NCBI RefSeq assembly: GCF_004799495.1
Contig: NZ_SSMY01000006.1
Location: forward strand, 303,749-367,748
Direction: 5' to 3'
Length of the DNA stretch: 64,000 nucleotides
Source of the DNA: Sphingomonas sp.
GTDB taxonomy: Bacteria > Pseudomonadota > Alphaproteobacteria > Sphingomonadales > Sphingomonadaceae
Below, piece after piece: positions 25,749-34,871 of this stretch; the stretch's first letter is position 1, and every line of letters starts with the position of its first letter. The notes under the pieces are model-generated. The model had not been told where the DNA came from, searched no databases, and worked only from the letters and a program-made list of their open reading frames with translations. A program made the position numbers and the translations under genes.

Positions 25749-25857
25749 CGCGGGTCGGCTGCTTCTCGTGCGCGCGGGTCGACAGCAGGATCATCCCCCC
25801 GACCAGCACCACCACCACAACGATCAACACCATCATCATCCGCGACATGCGACACAT
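25711..25857 (-). CDS. Small single-span membrane protein
   Basis: A 48-aa product from the ATG at 25857 (a second ATG three codons later is possible). A run of valines and isoleucines (MMMVLIVVVVVLVGGMILL) forms one membrane helix, followed by a short basic/acidic tail ending GNLQG. It overlaps the 606-aa protein gene by about 38 bp, so the two are probably coupled and act together. It is divergent from aroK across 74 bp. Confidence 0.65.
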   Translation of the reverse strand: MCRMSRMMMVLIVVVVVLVGGMILLSTRAHEKQPTRVEKAVSLGNLQG

Positions 25858-25931
25858 ACTCTCGTTCGAAACACCGTCGTGCACACCCGGATTGTGGACG
25901 AGCACGAGGTGCGCTGTATAGCCGATAACGC

Positions 25932-26483
25932 ATGTTGCAAAGCGCCCCCTCGCCCAAGACGTGGACCGGCAAGCCGATCGTGCTCGTCGGGCTGATGGGC
26001 GTGGGCAAGTCGACCGTCGGGCGGCGGCTGGCGGCGCGGCTCGGGGTGCCGTTCGCCGACGCCGATCACGAGATCGAGGCGGCCGCCGACATGACCATCG
26101 GCGAAATCTTCGAGAAATTCGGTGAGCCCTATTTCCGCGACGGCGAGCGCCGCGTTATCGCGCGGCTGGTCGACGGCACGCCCAAGGTGATCGCGACCGG
26201 CGGCGGCGCGTTCATCAACGGCGAGACGCGCGCGATGATCCTGAAACAAGCGATCGCGATCTGGCTCGACGCACCGCCGCATGTACTGGCCGACCGGGTC
26301 AAGCGCCGCGACACGCGGCCGCTGCTGCGCAACCGCGACCCGCATCAGGTGCTCGCCGAGCTCGCCGCGGTGCGCAACCCGATCTACGCGCAGGCCCCGA
26401 TCCGCATCGCGAGCGATCAGGCGCCGCACGAATCGGCGGTGGTCGCGATCCTCAAGGCGATCGGCTGGAGTGCGAAGCCATGA
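25932..26483 (+). CDS. aroK: Shikimate kinase
   Basis: Phosphorylates shikimate at the 3-hydroxyl with ATP in aromatic amino acid synthesis. The 183-aa product has the P-loop GLMGVGKST at 20-28, the DADHEIEA shikimate site (D/E contacts), the EPYFRDGERR segment and GGGAFIN. It ends in the ATGA overlap with aroB, the usual aroK-aroB pair. The N-terminal 15 residues before the P-loop strand are an extension common in this group. Confidence 0.96.
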   Translation: MLQSAPSPKTWTGKPIVLVGLMGVGKSTVGRRLAARLGVPFADADHEIEAAADMTIGEIFEKFGEPYFRDGERRVIARLVDGTPKVIATGGGAFINGETRAMILKQAIAIWLDAPPHVLADRVKRRDTRPLLRNRDPHQVLAELAAVRNPIYAQAPIRIASDQAPHESAVVAILKAIGWSAKP

Positions 26484-27577
26484 CCGTGATTCCGGTATCG
26501 CTCGGCGCCCGCAGTTACGACGTGGTGATCGAGCGCGGGTTGCTCGGTCGCGCCGCCGAGTATTTGGCGACGCTCGCGCGCGGGCGGTCGCTGGCGATCG
26601 TTAGCGACGCGAATGTCGCGCCGCATCTCGCGACGCTGCAGGCCGCGCTCGCTGCCGCCGGGATCGCGAGCGAGGCGATCGTGCTCCCGCCGGGCGAAGG
26701 GACCAAGAGCTGGAACCAGCTCGAGACGCTGACCGACCGCCTGCTCGCGCACGGCGTCGAGCGCGGCGACCACGTGATTGCGCTCGGCGGTGGGGTGATC
26801 GGCGACTTGGTCGGGTTCGCCTGCGCGATCGTTAAGCGCGGCTGCGGGTTCGTCCAGATCCCGACCACGCTGCTCGCGCAAGTCGACAGTTCGGTCGGCG
26901 GCAAGACCGCGATCAACACGCGCGTGGGCAAGAATCTGATCGGCGCGTTCCACCAGCCGTCGCTCGTCCTGATCGACCCCGACGTGCTCGACACACTGCC
27001 GCCGCGCGAGCAACGCGCGGGGTATGCGGAGATCGTCAAATACGGCCTGATCGACGATTTCGCCTTCTTCGAATGGTGCGAGGCGAACGGCGAGAAGCTA
27101 CTCGCCAGCGACCCGCAAGCGCGCGAATACGCCATCGCGCATTCGGTCGCCGCCAAGGCGCGGATCGTCGCCGAGGACGAACGCGAGACGACCGGCAAGC
27201 GGGCGCTACTCAACCTCGGCCACACCTTCGGCCACGCGCTGGAGGCGGAGGCCGGCTTCTCCGACAAATTGCTTCACGGCGAAGCGGTCGCGGCGGGGAT
27301 GGCGCTGGCCTTCGCCTATTCGGCGCGGCGGGGGTTATGCGCGGGCCAGGATGCCGAGCGAGTCGCCGCGCACCTCCGCGCGGTCGGCCTGCCCGATAGC
27401 GTAACCGCGGCGGGCATTACCGCGAGCGGGGCGACGCTGGTCGATCACATGCGTCACGACAAGAAGATGGACGCCGGCACCCTCCCCTTCCTCCTTGCGC
27501 ACGGGATCGGACGGACCTTCGTTGACCATTCGGTCGATCTGACTGACATTGCAGCGTTTTTGGACGGGGAAAATTGA
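26480..27577 (+). CDS. aroB: 3-dehydroquinate synthase
   Basis: NAD+- and zinc-dependent cyclisation of DAHP to 3-dehydroquinate, the second shikimate-pathway step. The 365-aa protein shows GGGVIGDLVGFA, the PTTLLAQVDSSVGGKTAIN substrate/NAD loop, and LNLGHTFGHALEAE with zinc-binding histidines; a HGEAVAAGM motif follows. Its start overlaps aroK and its stop overlaps the next gene (ATGATG), forming a three-gene unit. Confidence 0.97.
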   Translation: MTVIPVSLGARSYDVVIERGLLGRAAEYLATLARGRSLAIVSDANVAPHLATLQAALAAAGIASEAIVLPPGEGTKSWNQLETLTDRLLAHGVERGDHVIALGGGVIGDLVGFACAIVKRGCGFVQIPTTLLAQVDSSVGGKTAINTRVGKNLIGAFHQPSLVLIDPDVLDTLPPREQRAGYAEIVKYGLIDDFAFFEWCEANGEKLLASDPQAREYAIAHSVAAKARIVAEDERETTGKRALLNLGHTFGHALEAEAGFSDKLLHGEAVAAGMALAFAYSARRGLCAGQDAERVAAHLRAVGLPDSVTAAGITASGATLVDHMRHDKKMDAGTLPFLLAHGIGRTFVDHSVDLTDIAAFLDGEN

Positions 27578-28362
27578 TGATCGCTTCGTTATTCGCAGCC
27601 TTGCTCGCATCGCAGGGCGCCGCCGCGCCCTTGCCGCCGGCGGGAAAGTGGACGGTCGAATATCAAAAGGACATGTGCATCGTCTCCCGGCCGTTCGGCC
27701 CCGCGGAGGCACCGATCATCTTCGCGCTCAAACCCGCCGTTTCCATGGAGGAAACGGGTCAGGCGCTATACGTCGTGGCGCCCAATGCCGGTGGCAATGG
27801 CGGCTATCGGCAGGGCCACGCGACGATCTCTCTCGATCCGCCCAAAGAAAGCCGCAAGGTCGACTTTACGAGCTGGATACCGGCCCGCGGAAAGGTGCGC
27901 ACCTATCAAGTCTATGCCGATGCCGACATGGTCAAGGCGATGGACGACACCGCCAGCGTATTGATCACCGCCGGCAACGAGCATTTCTGGTTCGATACCG
28001 GCAAGATGCGGGCGGTGTTGAAAGCGATGCGAGCCTGCAACGAAGACCTGATCCGGAGCTGGGGCGTAGATCCTGCGACGATGGCGCGGACATTGCCCGG
28101 ATCGAATGCGGCATCCTGGTTTCCGCAGGACAGCTATCCGGCGAGTGCCAAGCGGCGCGGTGCGCAGGGCCGAAGCGTCATCGTCATCACCGTGTCGCCG
28201 GAAGGAACGCCAACTGCCTGTCGCGCCGTCGTCAATGCCGCCCCCGACCTCGACGAGACGACCTGTCGGTTGGCCATGCGCAACGCCCGTTTCGAACCGT
28301 CGACAGGTACGACGGTCCGGTACGGCGTGCTGGGGGTGCGTTGGGAGTTATGGGACTTCTAG
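27574..28362 (+). CDS. Secreted hypothetical protein with TonB C-terminal-like domain
   Basis: A 262-aa protein with a short signal peptide (IASLFAALLASQGAAA). The C-terminal segment GRSVIVITVSPEGTPTACRA followed by LDETTCRLAMRNARFEPS has the strand-helix pattern of the TonB C-terminal fold. The cysteine pair (TACRA, TTCRL) in it is common in sphingomonad TonB-like proteins. There is no N-terminal membrane anchor or Pro-rich spacer, so it is not a working TonB. It overlaps aroB by 4 bp and the convergent DUF423 gene by 4 bp. Role unknown. Confidence 0.6.
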   Translation: MMIASLFAALLASQGAAAPLPPAGKWTVEYQKDMCIVSRPFGPAEAPIIFALKPAVSMEETGQALYVVAPNAGGNGGYRQGHATISLDPPKESRKVDFTSWIPARGKVRTYQVYADADMVKAMDDTASVLITAGNEHFWFDTGKMRAVLKAMRACNEDLIRSWGVDPATMARTLPGSNAASWFPQDSYPASAKRRGAQGRSVIVITVSPEGTPTACRAVVNAAPDLDETTCRLAMRNARFEPSTGTTVRYGVLGVRWELWDF

Positions 28363-28694
28363 GCAGCGCGGCGCATATTCCATGCCAGCCATAACCACCC
28401 CGCGATCATCATCACGCCACCGATCGGCGTAATCGCGCCGACCGGACGCGGCGCTCCGAGCGCCAATGCGTAGAGCGATCCGGCGAACAGCGCACCACCG
28501 CCGACGAACAATGCCGCCGGCCCGCGCGCGCCCATGCGCAGCGCGACGAGCGCGGCGACGGCGTGGATCAGCTGGTACTGCCCACCGGTCTTTAGCAAAT
28601 CGGCGACGTCCTTGCCCGCCCAATGCGCGCCGAACGCGCCGGCGGCGATCGCCATCGCGCCCGACAGCGCCGCCAGGACGCCGATCCACCTCAT
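28359..28694 (-). CDS. DUF423 family membrane protein
   Basis: A 111-aa protein with four hydrophobic segments, starting MRWIGVLAALSGAMAIAAGAFGAHW and containing TGGQYQLIHAVAAL and the late TPIGGVMMIAGWLWL; this is the DUF423/YgdD pattern. Function is unknown. It overlaps the diacylglycerol kinase gene start by 4 bp and is the last gene of a minus-strand string that includes dgkA and the antiporter. Confidence 0.88.
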   Translation of the reverse strand: MRWIGVLAALSGAMAIAAGAFGAHWAGKDVADLLKTGGQYQLIHAVAALVALRMGARGPAALFVGGGALFAGSLYALALGAPRPVGAITPIGGVMMIAGWLWLAWNMRRAA

Positions 28695-29074
28695 CGCAAG
28701 ACTCCCCACTCCCTCAACGCGGCCGGACCGCGTTCGACCGCCAGCGCCGCGCCGACGACCAGCGCCGCCGCGCTGATCGCCAACACGGCGCCCGCGACCA
28801 TATCCTTCGCCGCCGTGATCTCGTCGTGCAAACCGGGATGGAGCAAGTCGATTACCGCCTCGATCGCGCCGTTGAGCAGTTCGAGTGCGAGGATCAGTGC
28901 GGCGAGCATCGCAACGAGCGCCCACCAGATCGGTGCTGGGCGCAACACCACGAGCGCCGCCGCCGCAGCGACCCCAATCACCGCTTGCGTGCAAAAACTC
29001 CGCTCACGGCGCCATCCGGCGCGCCAGCCCGCCAGCGCGAAGCCCAGCCGCTCGCGAAACGGGCGGTTCTTCAC
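28691..29074 (-). CDS. dgkA: Diacylglycerol kinase (prokaryotic, integral membrane)
   Basis: Rephosphorylates diacylglycerol released by membrane-derived glucan or LPS modification. The 127-aa product has three membrane helices and the catalytic motif ELLNGAIEAVIDLLHP with E65, N68 and E72, plus KDMVAGAVL. The N-terminal amphipathic section is basic, as in the trimeric enzyme. It is overlapped by 4 bp with the upstream antiporter gene, implying coupled translation. Confidence 0.93.
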   Translation of the reverse strand: MKNRPFRERLGFALAGWRAGWRRERSFCTQAVIGVAAAAALVVLRPAPIWWALVAMLAALILALELLNGAIEAVIDLLHPGLHDEITAAKDMVAGAVLAISAAALVVGAALAVERGPAALREWGVLR

Positions 29075-30897
29075 GGCTCCTGCCCCCGTCCCAGTTCCTC
29101 CCCTCCGTCGTCGACCCCGGTCACGCCGACGGTGTGGCGTTCGGTCGCGGCGGCGAGTTCCTCGCGCTCGTCGATCGTGATGATCCGGTCGCGCGCCGCG
29201 CGCAGGTCGCCCGCCTCATATTGCGCGCGCAGCCGTTCCTTGTCGCGCGCGCGGTACATGTCTTCGGCGCGGTCGATCTGTTCGCCGTCGACCTGGATCG
29301 CCTCGAGCGCCATGCGCCCCATCTTGACCGCCGATTCCATCACTTCGCGCACCACGCCGGACACCGGCGAGCCCTTGAGTTTGATCAGCGCGCGACGGTC
29401 GTAGGTGCGCGCGAAGATCGAGGCGGCCGGGAATGCCTCGTGCACGCCCTCGATCAGATCGGCGTCGAGCTGGTCGCCATCGATACAGAACAGGATCAGC
29501 TCGGCGTCGTGCGCGCCCGCCTGGCGCAGCAAATCCATCCGCGTACCGTCGCCGTAATAGACCTTGGCGCCGAATTCGCCCGCGACGTCGATCATCTCGA
29601 TATCGGTGTCGATCAGCGTCACCGGCACGCCCGCCGCGATCAGCATCTGCGAGACGGTCTGGCCGAACCGCCCGTAGCCGACGATCAGCGCGTTGGCGCC
29701 GTCGGCGCGCGGTCCCTCGCGCTCGCCGGTTTTCACCGGCGCCTCGCGAAACTTGGCGGTCGCCATCATCAAGAACGGCGTGGTCGCCATCGACAGCGTG
29801 ATGACCGCGCTGAAGATGCTGACCGCTTGGGTGTCGATCAGCATCGCGCGTTGCGCCTGCGCGAACAGCACGAAGCCGAACTCGCCGCCCTGGCTGAGCA
29901 ACAGCCCGAGCGCGAGCGCTCCGCGCCAGTTCATCTTGAACGCGAGGCCGATCCCCATCACGATCGCCGCCTTGGTCGCGATCAGCGCGGCCGCCATGCC
30001 GACCACCATCAGCGGCCGGTCGGCGATGACGTGGAGGTTGAGCATCATGCCGACCGCCAGGAAGAACAGCCCGAGCAGGATCGAGCGGAACGGCTCGACA
30101 TCGGCTTCGAGTTCGTGCCGGTATGGCGAATCGGCGAGCATGACGCCCGCGACGAACGCGCCGAGCGCGGTCGAAAGGTGGAGGAACTCCATCAACGCCG
30201 CGGCGGCGATCACGGTGAACAGCGCGGCGAACACGAACATCTCGCGCTCGCCGAGATTGCCGATCACGCGGAACAATGGACGCAACAGGTAACGCCCCGC
30301 GAGTACCAGCCCGGCGATTGCCAGCACCGTCTCGACGAACAGCAGCCATCCGGGCGGTCCGCCCAGGTCGGCGGGGTTGCGCGACAGGATCGTGACGAGC
30401 GTGATCAGCGGGATGATCGACAGGTCCTGGAACAGCAGGATCGCGAACGCGCGCTCACCAAACGGGGTGCGCAGCCGCCCCGCCGATTGCAGCATCGGCA
30501 GCACCTGCGCGGTGGACGATAAGGCGAGCGGCAAGCCGAGCACGAGCGACGCCGCCCAGGTCGTGTTGCTGACAGCGTGGACGATCGCGGAGACGGCAAG
30601 CCCGCACGCGACGACTTGAATCAACCCAAGCGCGAAGATGTCCTGCTTCATCTTCCACAACCGGCTCGGGTTGAGCTCGAGCCCGACGATGAACAGCAGC
30701 AGCGTGATGCCGAGCTCGGCGACGCCGATCTTGCCCTCCGCATCGCCGATCAGATGGAACGCTTGCGGCCCGATCAGCGCGCCCGCGACGAGGAAGCCGA
30801 GGGTCGCGCCGAGCCCGAGCCGGCGGAACAGGATGACGAACACGAGGCCGGCGCCGAGCATCACGACGCCGTCGCGGAGCATCGACCCGTCGCCCAT
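29071..30897 (-). CDS. KefB/CPA2-type monovalent cation:proton antiporter with TrkA-N domain
   Basis: A 608-aa inner-membrane exchanger. Residues 1 to about 380 form 12-13 membrane helices of the CPA2 fold, including LFIVGLELNPSRLW, LPLALSSTAQVLPML and GAFVAGVMLADSPYRHELE. A Rossmann RCK/TrkA-N domain begins at NALIVGYGRFGQTV (about residue 405). KefB/C-type proteins export K+ when glutathione adducts form; control by glutathione is inferred from homologues. The ATG overlaps the stop of the scaffold-like gene upstream (TGATG). Confidence 0.9.
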   Translation of the reverse strand: MGDGSMLRDGVVMLGAGLVFVILFRRLGLGATLGFLVAGALIGPQAFHLIGDAEGKIGVAELGITLLLFIVGLELNPSRLWKMKQDIFALGLIQVVACGLAVSAIVHAVSNTTWAASLVLGLPLALSSTAQVLPMLQSAGRLRTPFGERAFAILLFQDLSIIPLITLVTILSRNPADLGGPPGWLLFVETVLAIAGLVLAGRYLLRPLFRVIGNLGEREMFVFAALFTVIAAAALMEFLHLSTALGAFVAGVMLADSPYRHELEADVEPFRSILLGLFFLAVGMMLNLHVIADRPLMVVGMAAALIATKAAIVMGIGLAFKMNWRGALALGLLLSQGGEFGFVLFAQAQRAMLIDTQAVSIFSAVITLSMATTPFLMMATAKFREAPVKTGEREGPRADGANALIVGYGRFGQTVSQMLIAAGVPVTLIDTDIEMIDVAGEFGAKVYYGDGTRMDLLRQAGAHDAELILFCIDGDQLDADLIEGVHEAFPAASIFARTYDRRALIKLKGSPVSGVVREVMESAVKMGRMALEAIQVDGEQIDRAEDMYRARDKERLRAQYEAGDLRAARDRIITIDEREELAAATERHTVGVTGVDDGGEELGRGQEP

Positions 30898-31316
30898 CAG
30901 ACGGTTGCCTGCGCGGCGGCGTCGGCGCCTGCCTCGAACGCGAGCCGGATCGACGGGTGGCGCGCGGTGACCGCCAGCGCGGGGGTAAAGATATCGAGAT
31001 CGGGCCAGTCGGGCAGCGGCCCCTCACCCGCCAACCAGACCGTGAGTTGATCGCGGGCGGCGATCAGCTCTTCGGGCGTCCGCCCGATCGCGTGCGCGGC
31101 GAACAACGACGACGATGCCTGACCCAGCGCGCAGGCGCGGACGAGCATGCCGATCTCGCTGACCCGCCCGTCGGTCAGATTGAGATCGACCGTCACGCGG
31201 CTGCCGCAGATGGGCGAGCGCTTTTCGGACGACCCCATTGGATCGCTTAGCCGCTCATGATGCGGAATCGATGCCGCCAGCCGCAGAATATCGGTGTTGT
31301 AGAGCGGCGCGTTCAT
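30897..31316 (-). CDS. Iron-sulfur cluster scaffold-like protein (SufU/IscU family), third Cys absent
   Basis: A 139-aa NifU_N-type protein. C37 in RSPICGSRV and C62 in ACALGQASSS match the first two cluster ligands of SufU/IscU. The third cysteine, expected near the C-terminal helix, is missing: the ARHPSIRLAF segment has none. It may thus be a non-assembling relative, a zinc-binding sulfur acceptor or a scaffold using another ligand. It is the first gene of an operon with the antiporter, dgkA and DUF423, coupled by TGATG. Confidence 0.8.
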   Translation of the reverse strand: MNAPLYNTDILRLAASIPHHERLSDPMGSSEKRSPICGSRVTVDLNLTDGRVSEIGMLVRACALGQASSSLFAAHAIGRTPEELIAARDQLTVWLAGEGPLPDWPDLDIFTPALAVTARHPSIRLAFEAGADAAAQATV

Positions 31317-31372
31317 CGTTTCGGGGATGTAGGCGACGGCGCCGCATCATGCACCCCCGTTATTGGTCACGA

Positions 31373-32005
31373 TCAACGGGAAACGTGGGGCTTTGGCTTG
31401 ACCGGTCTCTTCACGTTTGCGGACGTGGGAGTCGACTTGGGTTCGGGCGCGCTATCGTTTTCCACCGCGTCGTTGGAATTGTCGGAACTCCCGAACATCG
31501 CCTGCCCGCTCCGCCGCTTGCCGATCACGTCGGCAACATACGCGCTCGTCGCGTTGAGCAGCGGGTAGGTGCGCGCCTTGGTCAGCCAGAGCGGCCGCTG
31601 CTTCGGTCCGCCCGCCGCGGTATCGGTGACGAGCACGAGCAACAGAAAAGCGAGGCTTGCCAGGATCAGCCCCTTGAGCGCGCCGAACCCGAACCCCATC
31701 GCACGGTCGAGCGGGCCGAGGATCGAGGTCCGGGTGCGCTTACCGATCGATTGCGCGAGCATCCGCCCCGCGAACCATGCCGCGCCGGCAATCAGCGCGA
31801 ACGCCAGCACCGCGGCGCCCGTCGGCGTCGCGATGATGCCGCTAAGCGCCTGCGTCACCGGCGCGTGCACCAGCTTGAGCGCGAACACGACGAGCACCCA
31901 GGCGAACAGCGACAATACTTCGCACACGAACCCGCGCATCCAGCCAAACGCGGCGGTCGCGCCGACGCCGAGCAGGACGAGGATATCGAGCGTATGCAAA
32001 CCCAT
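31373..32005 (-). CDS. CvpA family protein
   Basis: A 210-aa inner-membrane protein of the colicin V production family. It opens with MGLHTLDILVLLGVGATAAFGW and GFVCEVLSLFAWVL; four membrane helices span about residues 5-125, and the LGPLDRAMGFGFGALKG motif is conserved. The last 60 residues are a soluble Ser/Pro/Lys tail. CvpA is tied to envelope homeostasis and intrinsic resistance in other bacteria. It starts 11 bp after radA in the same direction, a common neighbour pair in alphaproteobacteria. Confidence 0.92.
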   Translation of the reverse strand: MGLHTLDILVLLGVGATAAFGWMRGFVCEVLSLFAWVLVVFALKLVHAPVTQALSGIIATPTGAAVLAFALIAGAAWFAGRMLAQSIGKRTRTSILGPLDRAMGFGFGALKGLILASLAFLLLVLVTDTAAGGPKQRPLWLTKARTYPLLNATSAYVADVIGKRRSGQAMFGSSDNSNDAVENDSAPEPKSTPTSANVKRPVKPKPHVSR

Positions 32006-32016
32006 GAGGCGAAGGG

Positions 32017-33387
32017 CTAGCCGCGCCCCAGCATATGGTCAACGAGGGCGCCGAGCGTCTTGAATCCACTGACCTTCATCGCGCGATCGCCCTTGGTCGC
32101 CGCCGGCCCCATCGCGCGCTCGAACCCAAGCTTGGCGGCTTCCTTCATGCGCAGCGCGGCGTGCGCGACGGGGCGCACCTCGCCCGACAGCGCGATCTCG
32201 CCGAACGCCACTGCATCGGCGGGCACGGGCCGCTCGCTGAGCGCGGAGATCAGCGCCGCCGCGACCGCCAGATCCGCCGCCGGATCCTGCACCCGGTACC
32301 CGCCGGCGATATTGAGATAGACTTCGCAGGTCGAGAAACTCAGCCCGCACCGCGCCTCCAGCACCGCGAGGATCATCGCCAGCCGCCCGCTGTCCCAGCC
32401 GACCACCGCGCGCCGCGGTGTCGCGCCGGACGCCAGCCGCACGACCAAAGCCTGCACCTCGACCAGCACCGGCCGCGTGCCCTCGAGCGCAGGGAACACG
32501 GTAGACCCCGTCATCCCCTCCTCGCGATGCGTCAGGAACAGCGCCGAGGGGTTGGCGACCTCGCTCAGCCCGCCTGTCTCCATCGAGAACACGCCGATCT
32601 CGTCCGTCCCGCCGAAGCGGTTTTTGATCGCGCGCAGGATGCGATATTGGTGGCTGCGCTCGCCCTCGAAACTCAGAACGGTGTCGACCATATGCTCGAG
32701 CACGCGCGGCCCCGCGATGCTGCCGTCCTTGGTGACATGCCCGACCAGCACCAGCGCACTGCCGCGCTCCTTGGCGAAGCGGATCAGTTCCTGCGCGGAG
32801 GCGCGCACCTGGCTCACCGTCCCCGGCGCACCCTCGATCAGGTCCGAATGCATCGTCTGGATCGAATCGATCACCAGCATCGCCGGCGGCGGCCCCTGCC
32901 CCAGCGTCGTCAGGATGTCGCGCGTCGACGTCGCGGCGGCGAGCTCGACCGGCGCATCGCCGAGCCCCAACCGCCGCGCGCGCAGCCGCACCTGGTCGGC
33001 GGCTTCCTCGCCCGACACGTACACGACACGCTGTCCGCGCCGCGCGAGTTCGGCTGCGGCCTGCAACAGCAAGGTCGACTTCCCGATCCCCGGATCGCCG
33101 CCGATCAGCGTCGCGGAGGCCTCGACGAACCCGCCTCCCATCGCGCGGTCGAGCTCGGCGATCCCCGTCGCCATCCGCTCGGGCAAGGTGACCTCGGCAT
33201 CGAGCCCGATCAACGCGATCGCGCGCCCGCCGGACTGCAGGTTATGCTTGGCCTGGAACGGCGTGACGTTGCCGCCGACTTCCTCGACCAGCGTGTTCCA
33301 CTCGCTGCAATCGACGCATTGCCCCTGCCAGCGGCTCGCGACCGAGCCACATGATTGGCAGACGTAGCGTTTTTGGGGTTTGGCCAT
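32017..33387 (-). CDS. radA: DNA repair protein RadA
   Basis: RecA-like branch-migration helicase used in recombinational repair. The 456-aa protein has an N-terminal zinc finger (C10, C13, C24, C27), Walker A GGDPGIGKST at 96-105, the RadA-specific KNRFG in IKNRFGGTDEIG, and a C-terminal Lon-like domain with PADAVAFGEIALSGEVR. It precedes cvpA on the minus strand. Everything expected of the family is present. Confidence 0.96.
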   Translation of the reverse strand: MAKPQKRYVCQSCGSVASRWQGQCVDCSEWNTLVEEVGGNVTPFQAKHNLQSGGRAIALIGLDAEVTLPERMATGIAELDRAMGGGFVEASATLIGGDPGIGKSTLLLQAAAELARRGQRVVYVSGEEAADQVRLRARRLGLGDAPVELAAATSTRDILTTLGQGPPPAMLVIDSIQTMHSDLIEGAPGTVSQVRASAQELIRFAKERGSALVLVGHVTKDGSIAGPRVLEHMVDTVLSFEGERSHQYRILRAIKNRFGGTDEIGVFSMETGGLSEVANPSALFLTHREEGMTGSTVFPALEGTRPVLVEVQALVVRLASGATPRRAVVGWDSGRLAMILAVLEARCGLSFSTCEVYLNIAGGYRVQDPAADLAVAAALISALSERPVPADAVAFGEIALSGEVRPVAHAALRMKEAAKLGFERAMGPAATKGDRAMKVSGFKTLGALVDHMLGRG

Positions 33388-33450
33388 GACGACCGCCTAC
33401 CCCAAAAAGAACGATAGGGGAACAGATGTCTTGCGGACGAGCGATCGCGA

Positions 33451-34047
33451 TCAGGCGATCTTGAAGCCTTCCTTGTTCATCGCACGCGTCAGCGTGCGAT
33501 TCCTCTCTTCGTCCAGTTGCGCCTTGAGCCGGGGGAACAGGCCGTCCTCTTCCTCGCGCATGTGATGCTCAATATCGGCCCGGAATTTCGCCATCGTCTC
33601 GAGGAATTTGGGCGTATCATTCGGCATGTTGTCGAGCTCGTAAAGATATTGCTTGACGTAACCGTGCTCCGAATTGAGCTCGTCTGCCTCTGCCACCATC
33701 CCGGCGTCGCGCAGCGCCGGATAGATCGCATTTTCTTCTTCGAGCGCGTGCTTGGCGAGCATGTGCTTGAGGTTGGCGAGCAGCATCGACCGCTTGACCT
33801 TGGCGCTGTCCGGCGTCGCCTGGATCGCGTCGAACACCAGCAAGGTCGCCTTGTGCTCGGCGGCAAGCGCGTCGTCCCAGTCGCCAGCGAAATAGGTCGG
33901 CGCCTGGACCGCGAACTTACGCCCGATCATTGCCAGCACACCGAGCGCCGCCCCGGCCGCACCTACCCCGGCGATCATACCGAGCGAGGCCGAGGGAACC
34001 TTCCCAGCCTTAGATGAGGAGCGTTCCTTCTGCTCGGCGGCGGCCAT
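33451..34047 (-). CDS. Hemerythrin domain protein with N-terminal membrane segment
   Basis: A 199-aa protein from the ATG at 34047, which has GGAG 8 bases upstream. A Gly/Ala-rich hydrophobic stretch (SLGMIAGVGAAGAALGVLAMI) near residue 20 could anchor it. The C-terminal four-helix hemerythrin domain contains the expected histidine/glutamate pattern: EHKATLL, KHALEEENAIYPAL, EHGYVKQ and EHHMREEEDGLFP. Such domains bind O2, NO or serve iron handling. It is 60 bp downstream of the GST gene on the same strand. Confidence 0.87.
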   Translation of the reverse strand: MAAAEQKERSSSKAGKVPSASLGMIAGVGAAGAALGVLAMIGRKFAVQAPTYFAGDWDDALAAEHKATLLVFDAIQATPDSAKVKRSMLLANLKHMLAKHALEEENAIYPALRDAGMVAEADELNSEHGYVKQYLYELDNMPNDTPKFLETMAKFRADIEHHMREEEDGLFPRLKAQLDEERNRTLTRAMNKEGFKIA

Positions 34048-34107
34048 ATCGAAAACTCCTGCTGGTTGCCTTCGATCAACCAACGACAGGCAGGAGAGTT
34101 TCATCAA

Positions 34108-34815
34108 TTAGAGGGGACGCGCCGGTATCTTCAGCCCGCGCTGAACCGCCGGCCGTGCCAGCCCGCGTTCGAGCCATGCCGCGACGTTTCCAAACGCGTC
34201 GAACCCCACGATCTCCCGCGCCTCGTAAAACCCGATCAGGTTCCGCACCCAGCCCAGCATGGAAATGTCGGCGATCGTATATTCGTCGCGCATGATCCAC
34301 GTGCGCCCCGTCAACCGCGCGTCGAGCACGCCGAGCAGCCGCTTGCTTTCCTCGACGTAGCGGTCGCGCGGGCGCTTATCCTCGAACTCCTTGCCGGCGA
34401 ACTTGTGGAAGAAGCCGAGCTGCCCGAACATCGGGCCGAGCCCGCCCATCTGCCACATCAGCCAGGCGATCGTTTCCCACCGCGCAGCGGGATCGCTCGG
34501 GACAAACTTGCCCGTCTTGTCGGCGAGGTAGAGCAGGATCGCGCCGCTTTCGAACAGCCCGATCGGCTTTCCGTCCGGCCCGTTCGGATCGACGATCGCG
34601 GGAATCTTGCCGTTGGGGTTGAGGCTGAGGAATTCGGGCGACTTCTGGTCGTTCTTTTCGAAATCGACCAAGTGCGGCTCGTACGGCAACCCGGTTTCCT
34701 CCAGCATGATCGACACCTTCACACCATTGGGTGTCGGCAATCCATAAAGCTGAATGATATCAGGATTTTCCGCAGGCCATTTGTGTGTGATCGGGAAGTC
34801 CGAAAGGTCCGCCAT
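34108..34815 (-). CDS. Glutathione S-transferase family protein (YghU/YfcG-like)
   Basis: A 235-aa GST. The start at 34815 is preferred because GGAG lies 6-7 bases before it. The thioredoxin-like N-terminal domain contains LYGLPTPNGVKVSIMLEE, where an Asn takes the position of the catalytic residue, the mark of Nu-class disulfide-bond oxidoreductases (YghU, YfcG), then NPNGKIPAIVD and FESGAILLYLAD. The helical domain has EYTIADISMLGWV. Likely reduces disulfides with two bound GSH; substrate unknown. Confidence 0.88.
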   Translation of the reverse strand: MADLSDFPITHKWPAENPDIIQLYGLPTPNGVKVSIMLEETGLPYEPHLVDFEKNDQKSPEFLSLNPNGKIPAIVDPNGPDGKPIGLFESGAILLYLADKTGKFVPSDPAARWETIAWLMWQMGGLGPMFGQLGFFHKFAGKEFEDKRPRDRYVEESKRLLGVLDARLTGRTWIMRDEYTIADISMLGWVRNLIGFYEAREIVGFDAFGNVAAWLERGLARPAVQRGLKIPARPL

Positions 34816-34871
34816 CGTGGTCTCCGCATCTTGTCTCGCGGTGTAGATAGGCAAGCCCGCTTCATCCCGCT

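Noticed and set aside
28885..30522. 545-codon plus-strand ORF opposite the antiporter gene
   Set aside because: Antisense shadow; the minus-strand frame has clear transmembrane and TrkA-N motifs.
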